33,486 nt of DNA from Phascolarctobacterium_A succinatutens_B (GTDB lineage: Bacteria; Bacillota; Negativicutes; Acidaminococcales; Acidaminococcaceae), in NCBI RefSeq assembly GCF_958453765.1, contig NZ_CAUDZA010000026.1:1-33486 (forward strand), read 5' to 3'. Positions 8,399-16,713 of this stretch are shown in pieces. How positions within the stretch are numbered: position 1 is the stretch's first letter; each line of letters begins with the position of its first letter. Under the pieces are notes generated by a model. That model worked only from the letters and a program-made list of their open reading frames with translations. It did no database searches and was not told the origin of the DNA. The position numbers and the translations under genes were made by a program.

Positions 8399-9043
8399 AT
8401 GAAGATTTTTATGGATACTGCTAATGTAGAGGAGATTGCCAAATTTGTCGATTGGGGCGTTGTGTATGGTGTTACAACCAATCCGAGCCTGATTGCCAAA
8501 AGCGGTCGTACACAGGCTGATGTTATCCCGGAAATTGCTAAGCTGGTTGCCGGTCCTGTCAGCGCTGAGGTTATCAGCACCGAATGCGATGGCATGGTAG
8601 AGGAAGCACGCAAGCTGGTAAAGATTGCGGATAACATCGTTATCAAAATCCCCTGCATTTCGGAAGGCCTGAAGGCAGTAAAAATTCTGAGCGCAGAAGG
8701 CATTAAAACTAATGTAACTCTGGTATTCAGCATGGCTCAGGCTTTGCTGGCCGCACGCGCAGGTGCCAGCTATGTCAGCCCATTTATCGGCCGTTTGAAT
8801 GATATCGGTGAAGACGGCGTACAGCTGGTAGAAAACATTGTCAAAGCCTTTAAACTGTATGGCATTACTACCGAGGTAATTGCTGCCAGCATCCGTAATC
8901 TGGAGCACGTGGAAAAGGTTATGCTGACCGGTTGTCAGATTGCAACTATTCCTACTAAAGTGCTGGAGCAGATGATTGTCCATCCGCTGACAGATAAAGG
9001 TCTGGCGCAGTTTATGGCTGATTATCAAAACAGCCTGAAGTAA
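8399..9043 (+). CDS. Transaldolase-like fructose-6-phosphate aldolase (FSA/TalC family)
   Basis: A 214-residue small-subunit aldolase of the transaldolase superfamily. The opening MKIFMDTANVEEI, the motif GVTTNPSLIAKSG, the catalytic-lysine strand VIKIP (about residues 81-85) and the later segment YVSPFIGRLNDIG are diagnostic of the FsaA/TalC group. Members interconvert fructose-6-phosphate with dihydroxyacetone and glyceraldehyde-3-phosphate, or act as transaldolases in the non-oxidative pentose pathway; sequence alone does not decide between them. The ribosome site GAGGG precedes the ATG. It is followed by its own terminator. Confidence 0.94.
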   Translation: MKIFMDTANVEEIAKFVDWGVVYGVTTNPSLIAKSGRTQADVIPEIAKLVAGPVSAEVISTECDGMVEEARKLVKIADNIVIKIPCISEGLKAVKILSAEGIKTNVTLVFSMAQALLAARAGASYVSPFIGRLNDIGEDGVQLVENIVKAFKLYGITTEVIAASIRNLEHVEKVMLTGCQIATIPTKVLEQMIVHPLTDKGLAQFMADYQNSLK

Positions 9044-9067
9044 AAATCTTAGAATATTGTTACTGAG

Positions 9068-9116
9068 TCCGCAGCCTTAATTATAGGGAATAATTTTGGC
9101 TGCGGAAAGTTTTTTT
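9068..9116 (+). terminator. Terminator after the FSA gene
   Basis: A 9-bp stem TCCGCAGCC / GGCTGCGGA, then AAG and seven T. Confidence 0.88.
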
Positions 9117-9138
9117 GTGTGTTCAAGGGAGTGATTTG

Positions 9139-10203
9139 ATGAATTTAAAAAAGGCCTTGCAGGCTTTTCTTGTTACTATATCCTGTGGCATGCTGAACGT
9201 GGCAGGCGCACAGCAACGACCGGTGTTTATTCCTGAGGATTATGTTACAGAGCAGGCGCAGGCGGATTTTGTCGCCAACGGTCCGAAGCTGCTTTTCAGC
9301 GACAGTCCGGAAACTGTTTATCGTAACGGTATACTTTATCGTGATAAGGTTGAGGGTGATGTGCGCTTATTCCTGCATCATGTCAATGGTGTTGCCGGTA
9401 AGAAAAAGCTGGCGGTAATGCTGAAGAATACGGATAATCTGCGCCCGGTGCATTACAAGGTAACACGCAGTGGCGCAGCCGGCTTTGCCTATGATTATAT
9501 GCGTGACGGCAAAAACTCTCAAAAGGAATATTTTGATGACAGAAACCAAAAGCCGCAGGAGGGCAAGCTGGGCTTTGGCGGTAGCCGCGAGCTGCTCAGC
9601 GGACGCGGCATTATTCTGCCGACGGATAAGCTGTACACGGCAACCGTTGATCTGCACTTTGACAAGCCTGTTGAGGTGAGTGTGCTGATGTGTGAAACGA
9701 AGAGTGATCTGGAGCTGTTTAACGAAGCTGCCGCAATTCAGCCGATGGACGAGCATCCGCTACGCGGTACATTTGAGGCTGCAGACTGGAACTATACGCT
9801 GAAAAAACCTGTCAAGGCACCGGAAAAACCGCTCATGCTGGAGCTGGCAACGTCACAGGAGGGCTATGCCAAGGGCGTTGATGCTACTACCGGACTGCCT
9901 GCGGAAAACTACGGCAACTACGGCGTTATCTATAAGGTGAACTTTACCGTTGCAGGCAAAAAGCCTATCAGCTTTATTTTGAATCCGATCGGCGGACCGT
10001 TTGCCGGTTACGGCGTACTGGAAAACAAAACTAAGGGTGAGCGTCAGCTGTTGGCGTTGCCTGAACGCACTGTGTGCTTAGGCTCGAAAATAGAGGAAGC
10101 GATTGAGCTTGCTCAGCTGAAAGCAGGCGAATACAGCTTTATCTGGTCACCTCCCGGTGCATCTAATCTGCCGGTGCAGCTGATTTGGGAGAAAACTGAA
10201 TAA
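9139..10203 (+). CDS. Exported protein of unknown function
   Basis: A 354-residue protein with a Sec signal peptide ending near VAGA at about residues 20-23. Start 9139 is chosen because AAGGGAGTG at 9126-9133 gives a good ribosome site; an earlier in-frame ATG has none. The mature protein begins FIPEDYVTEQ and includes LLFSDSPETVYRNGILYRD, which resembles a group of Firmicute exported proteins often labelled copper-amine-oxidase-like without functional support. No catalytic motif or transmembrane anchor is visible. I infer a beta-rich extracytoplasmic protein. It is single-gene, bracketed by terminators. Confidence 0.72.
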   Translation: MNLKKALQAFLVTISCGMLNVAGAQQRPVFIPEDYVTEQAQADFVANGPKLLFSDSPETVYRNGILYRDKVEGDVRLFLHHVNGVAGKKKLAVMLKNTDNLRPVHYKVTRSGAAGFAYDYMRDGKNSQKEYFDDRNQKPQEGKLGFGGSRELLSGRGIILPTDKLYTATVDLHFDKPVEVSVLMCETKSDLELFNEAAAIQPMDEHPLRGTFEAADWNYTLKKPVKAPEKPLMLELATSQEGYAKGVDATTGLPAENYGNYGVIYKVNFTVAGKKPISFILNPIGGPFAGYGVLENKTKGERQLLALPERTVCLGSKIEEAIELAQLKAGEYSFIWSPPGASNLPVQLIWEKTE

Positions 10204-10226
10204 ATAATGAGATAGGTTAACTAATG

Positions 10227-10256
10227 CTGTCGGACACAGTTTCGACAGTATTTTTT
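10227..10256 (+). terminator. Terminator after the 354-aa exported protein
   Basis: Stem CTGTCG / CGACAG followed by TA and six T. Confidence 0.75.
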
Positions 10257-10418
10257 CATGTCTTGAATAAAGTGTTAATGAGAAGCATTTTCTATTCTTT
10301 GTTATATTTTGCCTTTTGAGTAATTTTAGAATTAAGAATGGATTGATTATCTGCTAGACAACAGCAAAAAAAGTAGAAATTTATTTGTGATTATTTTGTA
10401 GATTGGTACTAAAAATAC

Positions 10419-10462
10419 TTGACAATTTTGACGTAGGGTGTATAATTCTAAATGAGAATTAT
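10419..10462 (+). promoter_or_regulatory. Promoter with palindromic PerR/Fur-type operator
   Basis: TTGACA (10419-10424), 16-base spacer, TATAAT (10441-10446). Overlapping the -10 and start site is a perfect inverted repeat ATAATTCT (10442-10449) and AGAATTAT (10455-10462) with a 5-base centre. Its AT-rich symmetry fits a Fur-superfamily operator. The position predicts repression of the regulator gene that follows and of rubrerythrin. Confidence 0.8.
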
Positions 10463-10483
10463 TTTTGATAAAGGATGATGAAA

Positions 10484-10918
10484 ATGGCTAAAAGAAACAC
10501 TATTCAAAGACAACTTGTTATCGCGGCTGTACGTTTTTTAGCAGATCACCCTACTGCTGAAGAAGTATATGACCGCATCACTATGGAGTATCCCGATATC
10601 AGCAAAGGTACCGTTTACCGCAACCTTAATTCTTTGGTTGAAAGCGGTCTGCTGAGCAAGGTTTCCGTTCCTAGCGGTGCTGATCGTTTTGATCATATCC
10701 TCGCAAGACATTACCACATCAAATGCACTGAATGCGGTAAGTTCATGAACGTAGAAAACTTTGATTATATCCCGGATATGGATGAAAAGGTAGCTGCTGT
10801 AACCGGCTACAAAATGAATCATCATGATATTGTTTTCAGCGGTATCTGCCCCGAATGCCAAAAGGAAATGGCAGAGCATCCTGTAAGCGAAGATGTTTTG
10901 GGTGATGACCAAAACTGA
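10484..10918 (+). CDS. PerR-like peroxide/metal-responsive repressor (Fur family)
   Basis: A 144-residue Fur-superfamily regulator: an N-terminal winged helix (HPTAEEVYDRI, KGTVYRNLNSLVESGLL) and a C-terminal dimerisation domain. Structural zinc is supported by two CxxC pairs (CTEC and CPEC). Against B. subtilis PerR, the His of HPTA, the Asp in RFDH and both His in RHYH are kept. The position matching PerR Asp104 is Asn (CGKFMN where PerR has CGKIVD). Start 10484 is chosen because AAGGA lies eight bases upstream. The operator at 10442-10462 implies autoregulation, and rubrerythrin follows directly, the classic peroxide-defence pairing in anaerobes. Confidence 0.9.
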   Translation: MAKRNTIQRQLVIAAVRFLADHPTAEEVYDRITMEYPDISKGTVYRNLNSLVESGLLSKVSVPSGADRFDHILARHYHIKCTECGKFMNVENFDYIPDMDEKVAAVTGYKMNHHDIVFSGICPECQKEMAEHPVSEDVLGDDQN

Positions 10919-10984
10919 TTCTAAGGCTATATAAGCTTTAGTTTGGGAAGGCTGTTGCGTCGTTTTCAAGAGGAGGAATTGAAA

Positions 10985-11524
10985 ATGGATTTAAAAGGCA
11001 GCAAGACTGAAAAAAATTTGCAGACCGCTTTTGCGGGAGAATCTCAGGCTCACACTAAGTACCAATATTATGCAAGTGCAGCCAAAAAAGAAGGCTATAA
11101 CCAGATTGGCGCTATTTTTACCGAAACTGCCGGTAATGAAAAAGAGCATGCCAAATTATGGTTTAAGGCATTGCATGGCGGCGCTGTTCCCCAGACTATT
11201 GAAAATCTGAAGGACGCAGCTGCAGGCGAAAACTATGAGTGGACCGAAATGTATGCTGAATTTGCCAAGGTTGCCAAAGAGGAAGGCTTTGATAAAATTG
11301 CATTCCTGTTTGAAGAAGTAGGCAAGATTGAAAAAGAGCATGAGGAAAGATATCGTGCGCTTTTAGCAAACATCGAGAATGACCGTGTCTTCCAGCGTGA
11401 AGAGAAAAAGGTTTGGATCTGCACTAACTGCGGTAAGATTGTTATCGCTGAAAAGGCTCCGGAAAAATGTCCGGTATGCGATCATCCTCAAGGTTATTTC
11501 GAGCTGAAGGTAACAAACTATTAA
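10985..11524 (+). CDS. Rubrerythrin
   Basis: Peroxide-scavenging non-haem iron protein of anaerobes, 179 residues. The ferritin-like four-helix domain supplies the di-iron ligands in FAGESQAHTKY, ETAGNEKEHAKLWF and EEVGKIEKEHEERY. The C-terminal rubredoxin-like domain has CTNCG and CPVCDHP to bind one iron. The start follows AGAGGAGGAATTG. It lies 66 bases after the PerR-like gene with no terminator between, so the two are probably co-transcribed and derepressed together by peroxide. Its own terminator follows at 11611-11657. Confidence 0.97.
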   Translation: MDLKGSKTEKNLQTAFAGESQAHTKYQYYASAAKKEGYNQIGAIFTETAGNEKEHAKLWFKALHGGAVPQTIENLKDAAAGENYEWTEMYAEFAKVAKEEGFDKIAFLFEEVGKIEKEHEERYRALLANIENDRVFQREEKKVWICTNCGKIVIAEKAPEKCPVCDHPQGYFELKVTNY

Positions 11525-11610
11525 TTTGCTGAAGCAGAATTAATTATAGAAGCTTTAAAAGGCTTTAATGGGGATTTCTGCGACAGAACGTAAAACAAAA
11601 TAGCAGCATA

Positions 11611-11657
11611 AGAGGCAAACAGCGAGGCGTAAGTCTGCTGTCTGCCTCTTTTTTTGC
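11611..11657 (+). terminator. Terminator after rubrerythrin
   Basis: Long stem AGAGGCAAACAGC / GCTGTCTGCCTCT with one internal mismatch, followed by a run of T. Confidence 0.85.
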
Positions 11658-11663
11658 GTAAAG

Positions 11664-11690
11664 CAAAAAAGCTGCCGCATTTGCGGCAGC
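11664..11690 (-). terminator. Terminator of the 66-aa membrane protein
   Basis: Minus-strand stem GCTGCCGC / GCGGCAGC followed by six T. Confidence 0.8.
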
Positions 11691-11705
11691 CGGGCTGCGC
11701 TCTTT

Positions 11706-11906
11706 TCAGTAGAAAAGCAGCTGAGTTTTGTAGACGGCGCTGACGCCAGCGTTCAGGGCGAAAAGACAGCCGAGCGAAAGTGCTATGAGCAAAGCAGCTT
11801 CCTTGCTGTTTAACGGCTGCTGCTGGTGCATGGCGCGGCGGATTGCCTTGCCGCATAAAACGACCAGCATGCCCAAAAGAAATAAAGAAAAAAATATATT
11901 CAGCAT
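11706..11906 (-). CDS. Small two-helix membrane protein
   Basis: A 66-residue protein with a hydrophobic N-terminal helix (IFFSLFLLGMLVVLCG), a basic loop (KAIRRAMHQQQ) and a second helix (AALLIALSLGCLFALNAGVSA). AAAGGAG lies upstream of the ATG and a terminator lies downstream, so it is probably expressed. It is divergent from the hydrogenase-maturation pair and shares the symmetric promoter region at 11962-11997. No family recognised. Confidence 0.7.
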   Translation of the reverse strand: MLNIFFSLFLLGMLVVLCGKAIRRAMHQQQPLNSKEAALLIALSLGCLFALNAGVSAVYKTQLLFY

Positions 11907-11961
11907 TATAATGGCTCCTTTTGTTATAAGCTGTTTACAAGCGGATAAATATTTATAGGTT

Positions 11962-11997
11962 TAGTATACCACAATTTTCGTGAAATATGGTATACTA
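11962..11997. promoter_or_regulatory. Symmetric divergent extended -10 promoters
   Basis: Perfect 10-bp inverted repeat TAGTATACCA (11962-11971) and TGGTATACTA (11988-11997) around a 16-base centre. Each arm read outward gives TGGTATACT, an extended -10. One points left to the membrane-protein gene and one right to the TM1266-type gene. The symmetry could also be a single operator controlling both. Confidence 0.6.
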
Positions 11998-12069
11998 TTA
12001 TAGATATATTCAGCAAAATATAGCAGATTTAGATTGTGCCTTAGTTCCGAAAAGAGAAGGGTGATAAGT

Positions 12070-12327
12070 ATGGAAACAAGAGTAGCTGTTATCTCTCTGA
12101 TTGTAACGCAGCCTGAGGCTGTGGAAGAGCTTAACGCAATTTTACACACCTACAGCAGTTATATTATCGGCCGCATGGGCCTGCCCTATCGCCAGAAGAA
12201 TGTTAATATTATCTGCGTTGCCGTTGATGCGCCGCAGGATATTATCAGCGCTATGAGCGGTAAGCTGGGGCTGCTTGCCGGTGTGAATGCCAAAACTGCT
12301 TATTCCAACGTAACTGCCAAGGAATAG
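12070..12327 (+). CDS. TM1266-type iron-only hydrogenase system regulator
   Basis: An 85-residue ACT/ferredoxin-like small protein: VAVISLIVTQPEAVEELNAIL, the Y-S-Y-IIGRMGLPY segment, VNIICVAVDAPQDIISAMSGKLG and the final V-A-KTAYSNV strand. This family is found next to [FeFe]-hydrogenase maturation genes and is presumed to regulate them, though its ligand is unknown. The ATG at 12070 is picked because GAAGGG precedes it; a longer in-frame start lacks a ribosome site. hydG begins 60 bases downstream in the same orientation. Confidence 0.88.
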   Translation: METRVAVISLIVTQPEAVEELNAILHTYSSYIIGRMGLPYRQKNVNIICVAVDAPQDIISAMSGKLGLLAGVNAKTAYSNVTAKE

Positions 12328-12387
12328 ACTGCTGGATATCAACTATCTGACGGGAAAGATATTACTGACCTGTAAGGAGGAGACAAA

Positions 12388-13803
12388 ATGTATAATGCAA
12401 AATCAATGAAGGCCGAAGAATTTATCTGTCATGAGGAAATCCTCGACACACTTGCTTATGCTGAGGCCAACAAAAACAACAAGGAGCTGCTGGAGCAGAT
12501 TATTGCCAAGGCCAAGCTGCGCAAGGGCTTAAGCCATCGTGAGGCCAGCGTATTGCTTGCCTGTGAGGACGAAAAGCTGGTGCAGGAAATGTTTACTCTG
12601 GCTGAGCAGATTAAAAAGGACTTTTACGGCAACCGTATAGTGCTGTTTGCTCCGCTGTATTTATCCAATTATTGTATCAATCACTGCGTATATTGTCCTT
12701 ACCATGCAACCAACAAGCATATCGGACGCAAAAAGCTGACGCAGGAGGAGGTACGTGCCGAGGTTATCGCGCTGCAGGATATGGGCCATAAGCGCTTGGC
12801 GCTGGAGGCCGGCGAGGATCCGGTAAACAATCCGATTGAATACATTTTGGACTGCATCAAGACTATCTATTCTATTAAGCATAAAAACGGCGCTATCCGC
12901 CGTGTTAACGTAAATATTGCGGCTACGACTGTAGAAAATTACCGCAAACTGAAGGAAGCAGGCATCGGTACCTATATCCTCTTCCAGGAAACCTATCATA
13001 AGGAAAGCTATGAGAACCTGCACCCGCGTGGACCGAAGCACAATTACGCTTACCATACGGAGGCTATGGACAGAGCGATGGAGGGCGGCATTGATGATGT
13101 CGGCTTGGGCGTACTGTTCGGTTTGGAGCGTTACCGTTACGAACTAGCCGGCCTTTTGATGCATGCCGAGCATCTGGAGGCAGTGCATGGCGTAGGTCCG
13201 CATACCATCAGTGTACCGCGTATCAAACGCGCCGACGATATCGACCCGGGCGTTTTTGATAACGGTATTGATGATGCAACCTTCTGCAAGATTATTGCTA
13301 TTATCCGCATTGCTGTTCCGTATACAGGTATGATTATTTCTACACGCGAAAATCAGGCTGTGCGTGAAAAAGCGCTGCATCTTGGCATTTCGCAGATTAG
13401 CGGCGGTTCGCGTACTTCCGTAGGCGGTTACACCGAGGATGTGCGCCCGACCGATACTGAGCAGTTTGACGTTTCTGACCAGCGCTCTTTGGATGAAGTA
13501 ATTGAATGGCTGATGGAATTGGGCTTCCTGCCTTCATTCTGTACTGCTTGCTATCGTGCGGGACGCACAGGTGATAGATTTATGGAGCTGTGCAAGTCTA
13601 AGCAGATTCAAAACTGCTGCCATCCTAATGCGCTGCTTACGCTGAAGGAATATCTGGAGGATTATGCTTCCCCGGCAACGAAGGCCTTGGGCGAAAAGCT
13701 GGTGCAGGCTGAGCTGCCGAATATTCCGCAGGAAAAGGTGCGTGAGGTTTGCATCGAGCGTCTGCAGAAGATTGCTAAGGGTGAAAGAGATTTCCGCTTC
13801 TAA
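12388..13803 (+). CDS. hydG: [FeFe]-hydrogenase H-cluster maturase HydG (radical SAM)
   Basis: Radical-SAM tyrosine lyase that makes the CO and CN ligands of the [FeFe]-hydrogenase H-cluster. At 471 residues it is full length. The SAM cluster motif CX3CX2C is C96, C100, C103 (CINHCVYC). The C-terminal auxiliary-cluster motif CX2CX22C is C385, C388, C411. The segments LYLSNYCINHC and FQETYHKESYENLHP are typical of HydG and separate it from ThiH. It follows the TM1266-type gene with AAGGAGG before its ATG. HydE, HydF and the hydrogenase itself are not in this window. Confidence 0.96.
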   Translation: MYNAKSMKAEEFICHEEILDTLAYAEANKNNKELLEQIIAKAKLRKGLSHREASVLLACEDEKLVQEMFTLAEQIKKDFYGNRIVLFAPLYLSNYCINHCVYCPYHATNKHIGRKKLTQEEVRAEVIALQDMGHKRLALEAGEDPVNNPIEYILDCIKTIYSIKHKNGAIRRVNVNIAATTVENYRKLKEAGIGTYILFQETYHKESYENLHPRGPKHNYAYHTEAMDRAMEGGIDDVGLGVLFGLERYRYELAGLLMHAEHLEAVHGVGPHTISVPRIKRADDIDPGVFDNGIDDATFCKIIAIIRIAVPYTGMIISTRENQAVREKALHLGISQISGGSRTSVGGYTEDVRPTDTEQFDVSDQRSLDEVIEWLMELGFLPSFCTACYRAGRTGDRFMELCKSKQIQNCCHPNALLTLKEYLEDYASPATKALGEKLVQAELPNIPQEKVREVCIERLQKIAKGERDFRF

Positions 13804-13850
13804 AATAAAAAAGGGCAGGCCTGCGGGTGCAGGCTTGCGTTGTAAATACT

Positions 13851-13883
13851 AAAAAACCGCTGCAGAGATTCTGCAGCGGTTTT
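13851..13883. terminator. Bidirectional terminator between hydG and uraA
   Basis: Stem AAAACCGCTGCAGA / TCTGCAGCGGTTTT, U-rich on both strands. It ends both convergent genes. A GC-rich hairpin at about 13814-13838 lies just before it. Confidence 0.88.
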
Positions 13884-13897
13884 GTGCTTTATATGTC

Positions 13898-15145
13898 TTA
13901 TTCGTTTAGCAGGTGCAGGGATTCAAAGAGCTTGAAGACAAGGCTCATAATAATAGCAACAACAGTTGCCAGCACCATGCCCTGTACGGAAAAGGCACCG
14001 AAGGAGAGCTTCGCACCGGAAAGGCCGATAATCATAATAACAGAGGTCATTACGAGGTTGGAGGATTTGCTGTAATCTACCTGACGTTCAACCAGTACGC
14101 GGATGCCGCTGGCAGCGATTACGCCGAACAGCAGGATGCAGATGCCGCCCATAACAGGAACGGGGATACTGTGAATCAGCTCGCTGAGCTTACCGCAGAA
14201 GGAAAGGATGATTGCCATGACAGCAGCGCCGCCGATAACCCAGGTGCTGTAAACCTTGGTGATTGCCATAACGCCGATGTTTTCACCGTAGGTAGTGTTC
14301 GGAGTTGCGCCGGCAAAGCCGCTGATAACATTGGAAAGGCCGTCGGCGAACAGGGAACGGGAGAGGCCCGGATCCTTAATCAGGTCGCGGTCAACAATGT
14401 TGCCGGTTACTACGAGATGGCCGATATGCTCAGCCAGTACAACGAGTGCGGCCGGAGCTATAATCATAATAGCGTTGATATCGAAAACCGGAGCGTAGAA
14501 ATGCGGTACCTGGAACCAAGGAGCGTCAATTACCGGCTGGAAGTTGACGATACCCATGATAGCAGCAAAAACATAACCGCAGACAACGCCGAAGAGAATC
14601 GGGATGATGCTCATGAAGCCGCGGAAGGCAACAGAGCCGATAACGCCGACCGCCAATGTGAACATAGAAATAGCCACGTTGACCATATTAATGTTATCAC
14701 CGGTCAAACCTGCCATGTTAGCTGCAACAGGTGCCAGCTCCAGACCGATAACAGCGATGATTGCGCCCATTGCTGCCGGCGGGAAGATGACATCAATCCA
14801 TTTGGTGCCTACGCAGTGAATAATCAGCGAGAAAAGCATGAACAGCAGACCGAAAACGATAAAGCCGGACTGTGCATGGTTATAGGCAGAGGTGGACATA
14901 ATCAGCAGTACAGGAGAGATAAAGGCAAAGCTGGAGCCGAGATAGGAAGGAATTTTGCCCTTGGTGATGAAGATGTAGAGCAGGGTACCCAGGCCGTTCA
15001 TGAACAGGCAGGTGGTAGGGTTGACCTTGAATAAAAAGGGAACCAACACGGTAGAGCCGAACATGGCGAACAGATGCTGGATACTTAACGGAATATTAAG
15101 TAGTAATGGCGGACGTTCTTCAACTTGAATAACTTTGCGTTCCAA
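13898..15145 (-). CDS. uraA: Uracil permease, NCS2/NAT family
   Basis: Proton-coupled nucleobase importer, 415 residues of mainly hydrophobic segments. QHLFAMFGSTVLVP near the N-terminus, PSYLGSSFAFISP and YGENIGVMAITKVYSTWV are signatures of UraA. The two acidic substrate-site residues match E239 (LAEHIGH) and E288 (YGENIG), corresponding to E241 and E290 of E. coli UraA. I call uracil as the likely substrate; a xanthine permease is less likely. Its promoter is at 15182-15210. I see no PyrR-type leader hairpin, so pyrimidine control is not evident. Confidence 0.93.
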   Translation of the reverse strand: MERKVIQVEERPPLLLNIPLSIQHLFAMFGSTVLVPFLFKVNPTTCLFMNGLGTLLYIFITKGKIPSYLGSSFAFISPVLLIMSTSAYNHAQSGFIVFGLLFMLFSLIIHCVGTKWIDVIFPPAAMGAIIAVIGLELAPVAANMAGLTGDNINMVNVAISMFTLAVGVIGSVAFRGFMSIIPILFGVVCGYVFAAIMGIVNFQPVIDAPWFQVPHFYAPVFDINAIMIIAPAALVVLAEHIGHLVVTGNIVDRDLIKDPGLSRSLFADGLSNVISGFAGATPNTTYGENIGVMAITKVYSTWVIGGAAVMAIILSFCGKLSELIHSIPVPVMGGICILLFGVIAASGIRVLVERQVDYSKSSNLVMTSVIMIIGLSGAKLSFGAFSVQGMVLATVVAIIMSLVFKLFESLHLLNE

Positions 15146-15181
15146 AATAAATAACCTCTTTTCTTAAATTTTGCTATGATA

Positions 15182-15210
15182 ATTTTACGTGGATTTTACA
15201 TTAATTGCAA
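15182..15210 (-). promoter_or_regulatory. Promoter of uraA
   Basis: Minus-strand TTGCAA (15205-15210), 17-base spacer, TAAAAT (15182-15187). Confidence 0.65.
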
Positions 15211-15274
15211 GGAGTTTTTAGCAAAAGTGTAAAAAACTTTTCATAATCTCGGATTTTCAGATGAAGTACCGCTC

Positions 15275-15303
15275 TTGTGTGATGCTTAAGAAGCAAGTAT
15301 AAT
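15275..15303 (+). promoter_or_regulatory. Promoter of the M20 carbamoylase gene
   Basis: TTGTGT (15275-15280), 17-base spacer, consensus TATAAT (15298-15303), 60 bases before the start. Confidence 0.65.
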
Positions 15304-15363
15304 AAAGCTGTCATCTTTATTATATATTTTTTGTTGCTATTTCCGAATGAAGGGGGAATAAAA

Positions 15364-16593
15364 ATGTTACAGGTAAATCATGAACGTGTAGCTAAGCTTT
15401 TACAAGGTTTGGCTGCTTTTACGGACAGTGAAGAGGGCGTTACCCGCCTTGCCTACAGTCCGCTGGATAAAAAAGCTCAGAGCTGGCTGTTGGAGCAGGT
15501 GCAGGATTTGCATTTGCAAATCCGCACCGATGCTGTGGGTAATGTGTTCTTGCGTCGCGATGGCAAACAGCCGCAGCTGACGCCGGTGGCCACTGGCTCG
15601 CATTTGGACACTGTTATCCACGGCGGTGCCTATGACGGCATGTGCGGTGTAGTAGGTGCTCTGGAGGCATTATACATGCTGCAGGATGAGGAGCTTGAGC
15701 GCAGTATTGAGGTGATTATCTTCCGTGCGGAGGAATCGAGTCGCTTCGGCTTTGCGACTATGGGCAGCAAGCTGCTGACAGGCAGCGCAGTGCCGGAGCA
15801 GATGAATAAGGGAGCCAAGAAGGGTGATATCAGCTTTATCGAGGCCTTGCGTGAATGGGGCTGCAATCCTGACGTTTATCGTGATGCCGTAATTGCTCCC
15901 GGCAGCTATAAATGCTTTGCGGAGCTGCATATAGAGCAGGGCAAGGTGCTGGAGCAGACACAGCACCAGCTTGGTATCGTGCATAATATTGCGGCACCGA
16001 CACGCTTTAAGATTCATATTAAAGGTGTGGCAGACCACAGCGGCGCAACGCCGATGGGGATGCGCCGTGATGCGCTCGTCAGCGCTGCTAAGCTCATTTT
16101 GGCGGTGAACGAGGCTGCGGAAACAGAAAAAGCCAACGGCAGTGTCGGTACCGTTGGCGTGGTTGACGTAGAGCCCGGTTCGATTAACGTTGTGCCGGGA
16201 GCAGTTACGCTGTGGGTTGATGTGCGTGGCGTTGATAAAGCCAGCATTGAGTGCGTACTGCAAAGTATTCGCGAGCAGGCCGAAAACGTCGCTGTCTGCG
16301 ACGGCGTTGGCGTGCAGATAGAAATGCTGACAGCAGACAGCCCTGTTGCTTTGGATAAGGCCTTGGCCGCGCAGAGCGAAGCGATATGCACAGAAAAGGG
16401 CTTCAGCTTCTTGCATATGAATAGTGGCGCCGGTCATGATGCTATGCATATGACGAAAATCTGCCCCACGACAATGCTGTTTATTCCCTGTCGCGCAGGA
16501 ATCAGCCATAATCCGGCAGAGTATGCTTCAACTGAGGATATCTGTCGCGGAATTGAGGTGCTGGCGGAGGTTTTGCGTCGGGAGGCAAATTGA
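15364..16593 (+). CDS. M20 amidase, N-carbamoyl-L-amino-acid hydrolase / allantoate amidohydrolase family
   Basis: A 409-residue binuclear metallohydrolase that removes a carbamoyl or ureido group. Motifs: TGSHLDTVIHGGAYDG (metal His and Asp), IIFRAEESSRFG (catalytic and metal Glu), ELHIEQGKVLE (metal His), GVADHSGATPMGMRRDAL in the dimerisation domain, MNSGAGHDAMHM and the final GISHNPAEY (metal His). HyuC-like carbamoylases and AllC share all of these, so the substrate is open. uraA lies divergently next door, so a link to nucleobase or ureide catabolism is possible but is inference. The ATG at 15364 follows GGGGGAATAAAA. The antitoxin RNA promoter overlaps the last codons of this gene. Confidence 0.9.
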   Translation: MLQVNHERVAKLLQGLAAFTDSEEGVTRLAYSPLDKKAQSWLLEQVQDLHLQIRTDAVGNVFLRRDGKQPQLTPVATGSHLDTVIHGGAYDGMCGVVGALEALYMLQDEELERSIEVIIFRAEESSRFGFATMGSKLLTGSAVPEQMNKGAKKGDISFIEALREWGCNPDVYRDAVIAPGSYKCFAELHIEQGKVLEQTQHQLGIVHNIAAPTRFKIHIKGVADHSGATPMGMRRDALVSAAKLILAVNEAAETEKANGSVGTVGVVDVEPGSINVVPGAVTLWVDVRGVDKASIECVLQSIREQAENVAVCDGVGVQIEMLTADSPVALDKALAAQSEAICTEKGFSFLHMNSGAGHDAMHMTKICPTTMLFIPCRAGISHNPAEYASTEDICRGIEVLAEVLRREAN

Positions 16594-16617
16594 CAATAGC
16601 GCAAAAACTGCTATAAT
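16590..16617 (+). promoter_or_regulatory. Promoter of the antisense antitoxin RNA
   Basis: Consensus TTGACA (16590-16595), overlapping the upstream stop codon, 16-base spacer, consensus TATAAT (16612-16617). No coding region follows before the terminator at 16681-16707. Confidence 0.78.
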
Positions 16618-16623
16618 AATTAT

Positions 16624-16707
16624 AGAGATAGCCGATTGTGGTAGGTCGGCTTTCCTCGCAAATTTGTAGTTTGAAGGAAGCCGCCTAACCGTTAGGCGGT
16701 TTTTTTC
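16624..16707 (+). ncRNA. Putative type I antitoxin RNA
   Basis: A short RNA of about 84 bases predicted from a consensus promoter and an intrinsic terminator. Its 5' part folds as GCCGA ... TCGGC. It runs towards the toxin gene on the opposite strand and would be complementary to the 3' end of the toxin mRNA if that transcript reads past the terminator stem. Its first bases (TAGAGATAGCCGA) repeat, in inverted orientation, the 5' leader of the toxin mRNA. Start is inferred from the promoter, not measured. Confidence 0.62.
16681..16707 (+). terminator. Terminator of the antitoxin RNA
   Basis: 9-bp stem CCGCCTAAC / GTTAGGCGG with a one-base loop as drawn, so it likely opens to a tetraloop, then eight T. 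Confidence 0.85.
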
Positions 16708-16713
16708 ATGCCT

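Noticed and set aside
13913..15034. Long plus-strand open frame opposite uraA
   Set aside because: Asn/Asp-rich nonsense product typical of the complement of a hydrophobic membrane-protein gene.
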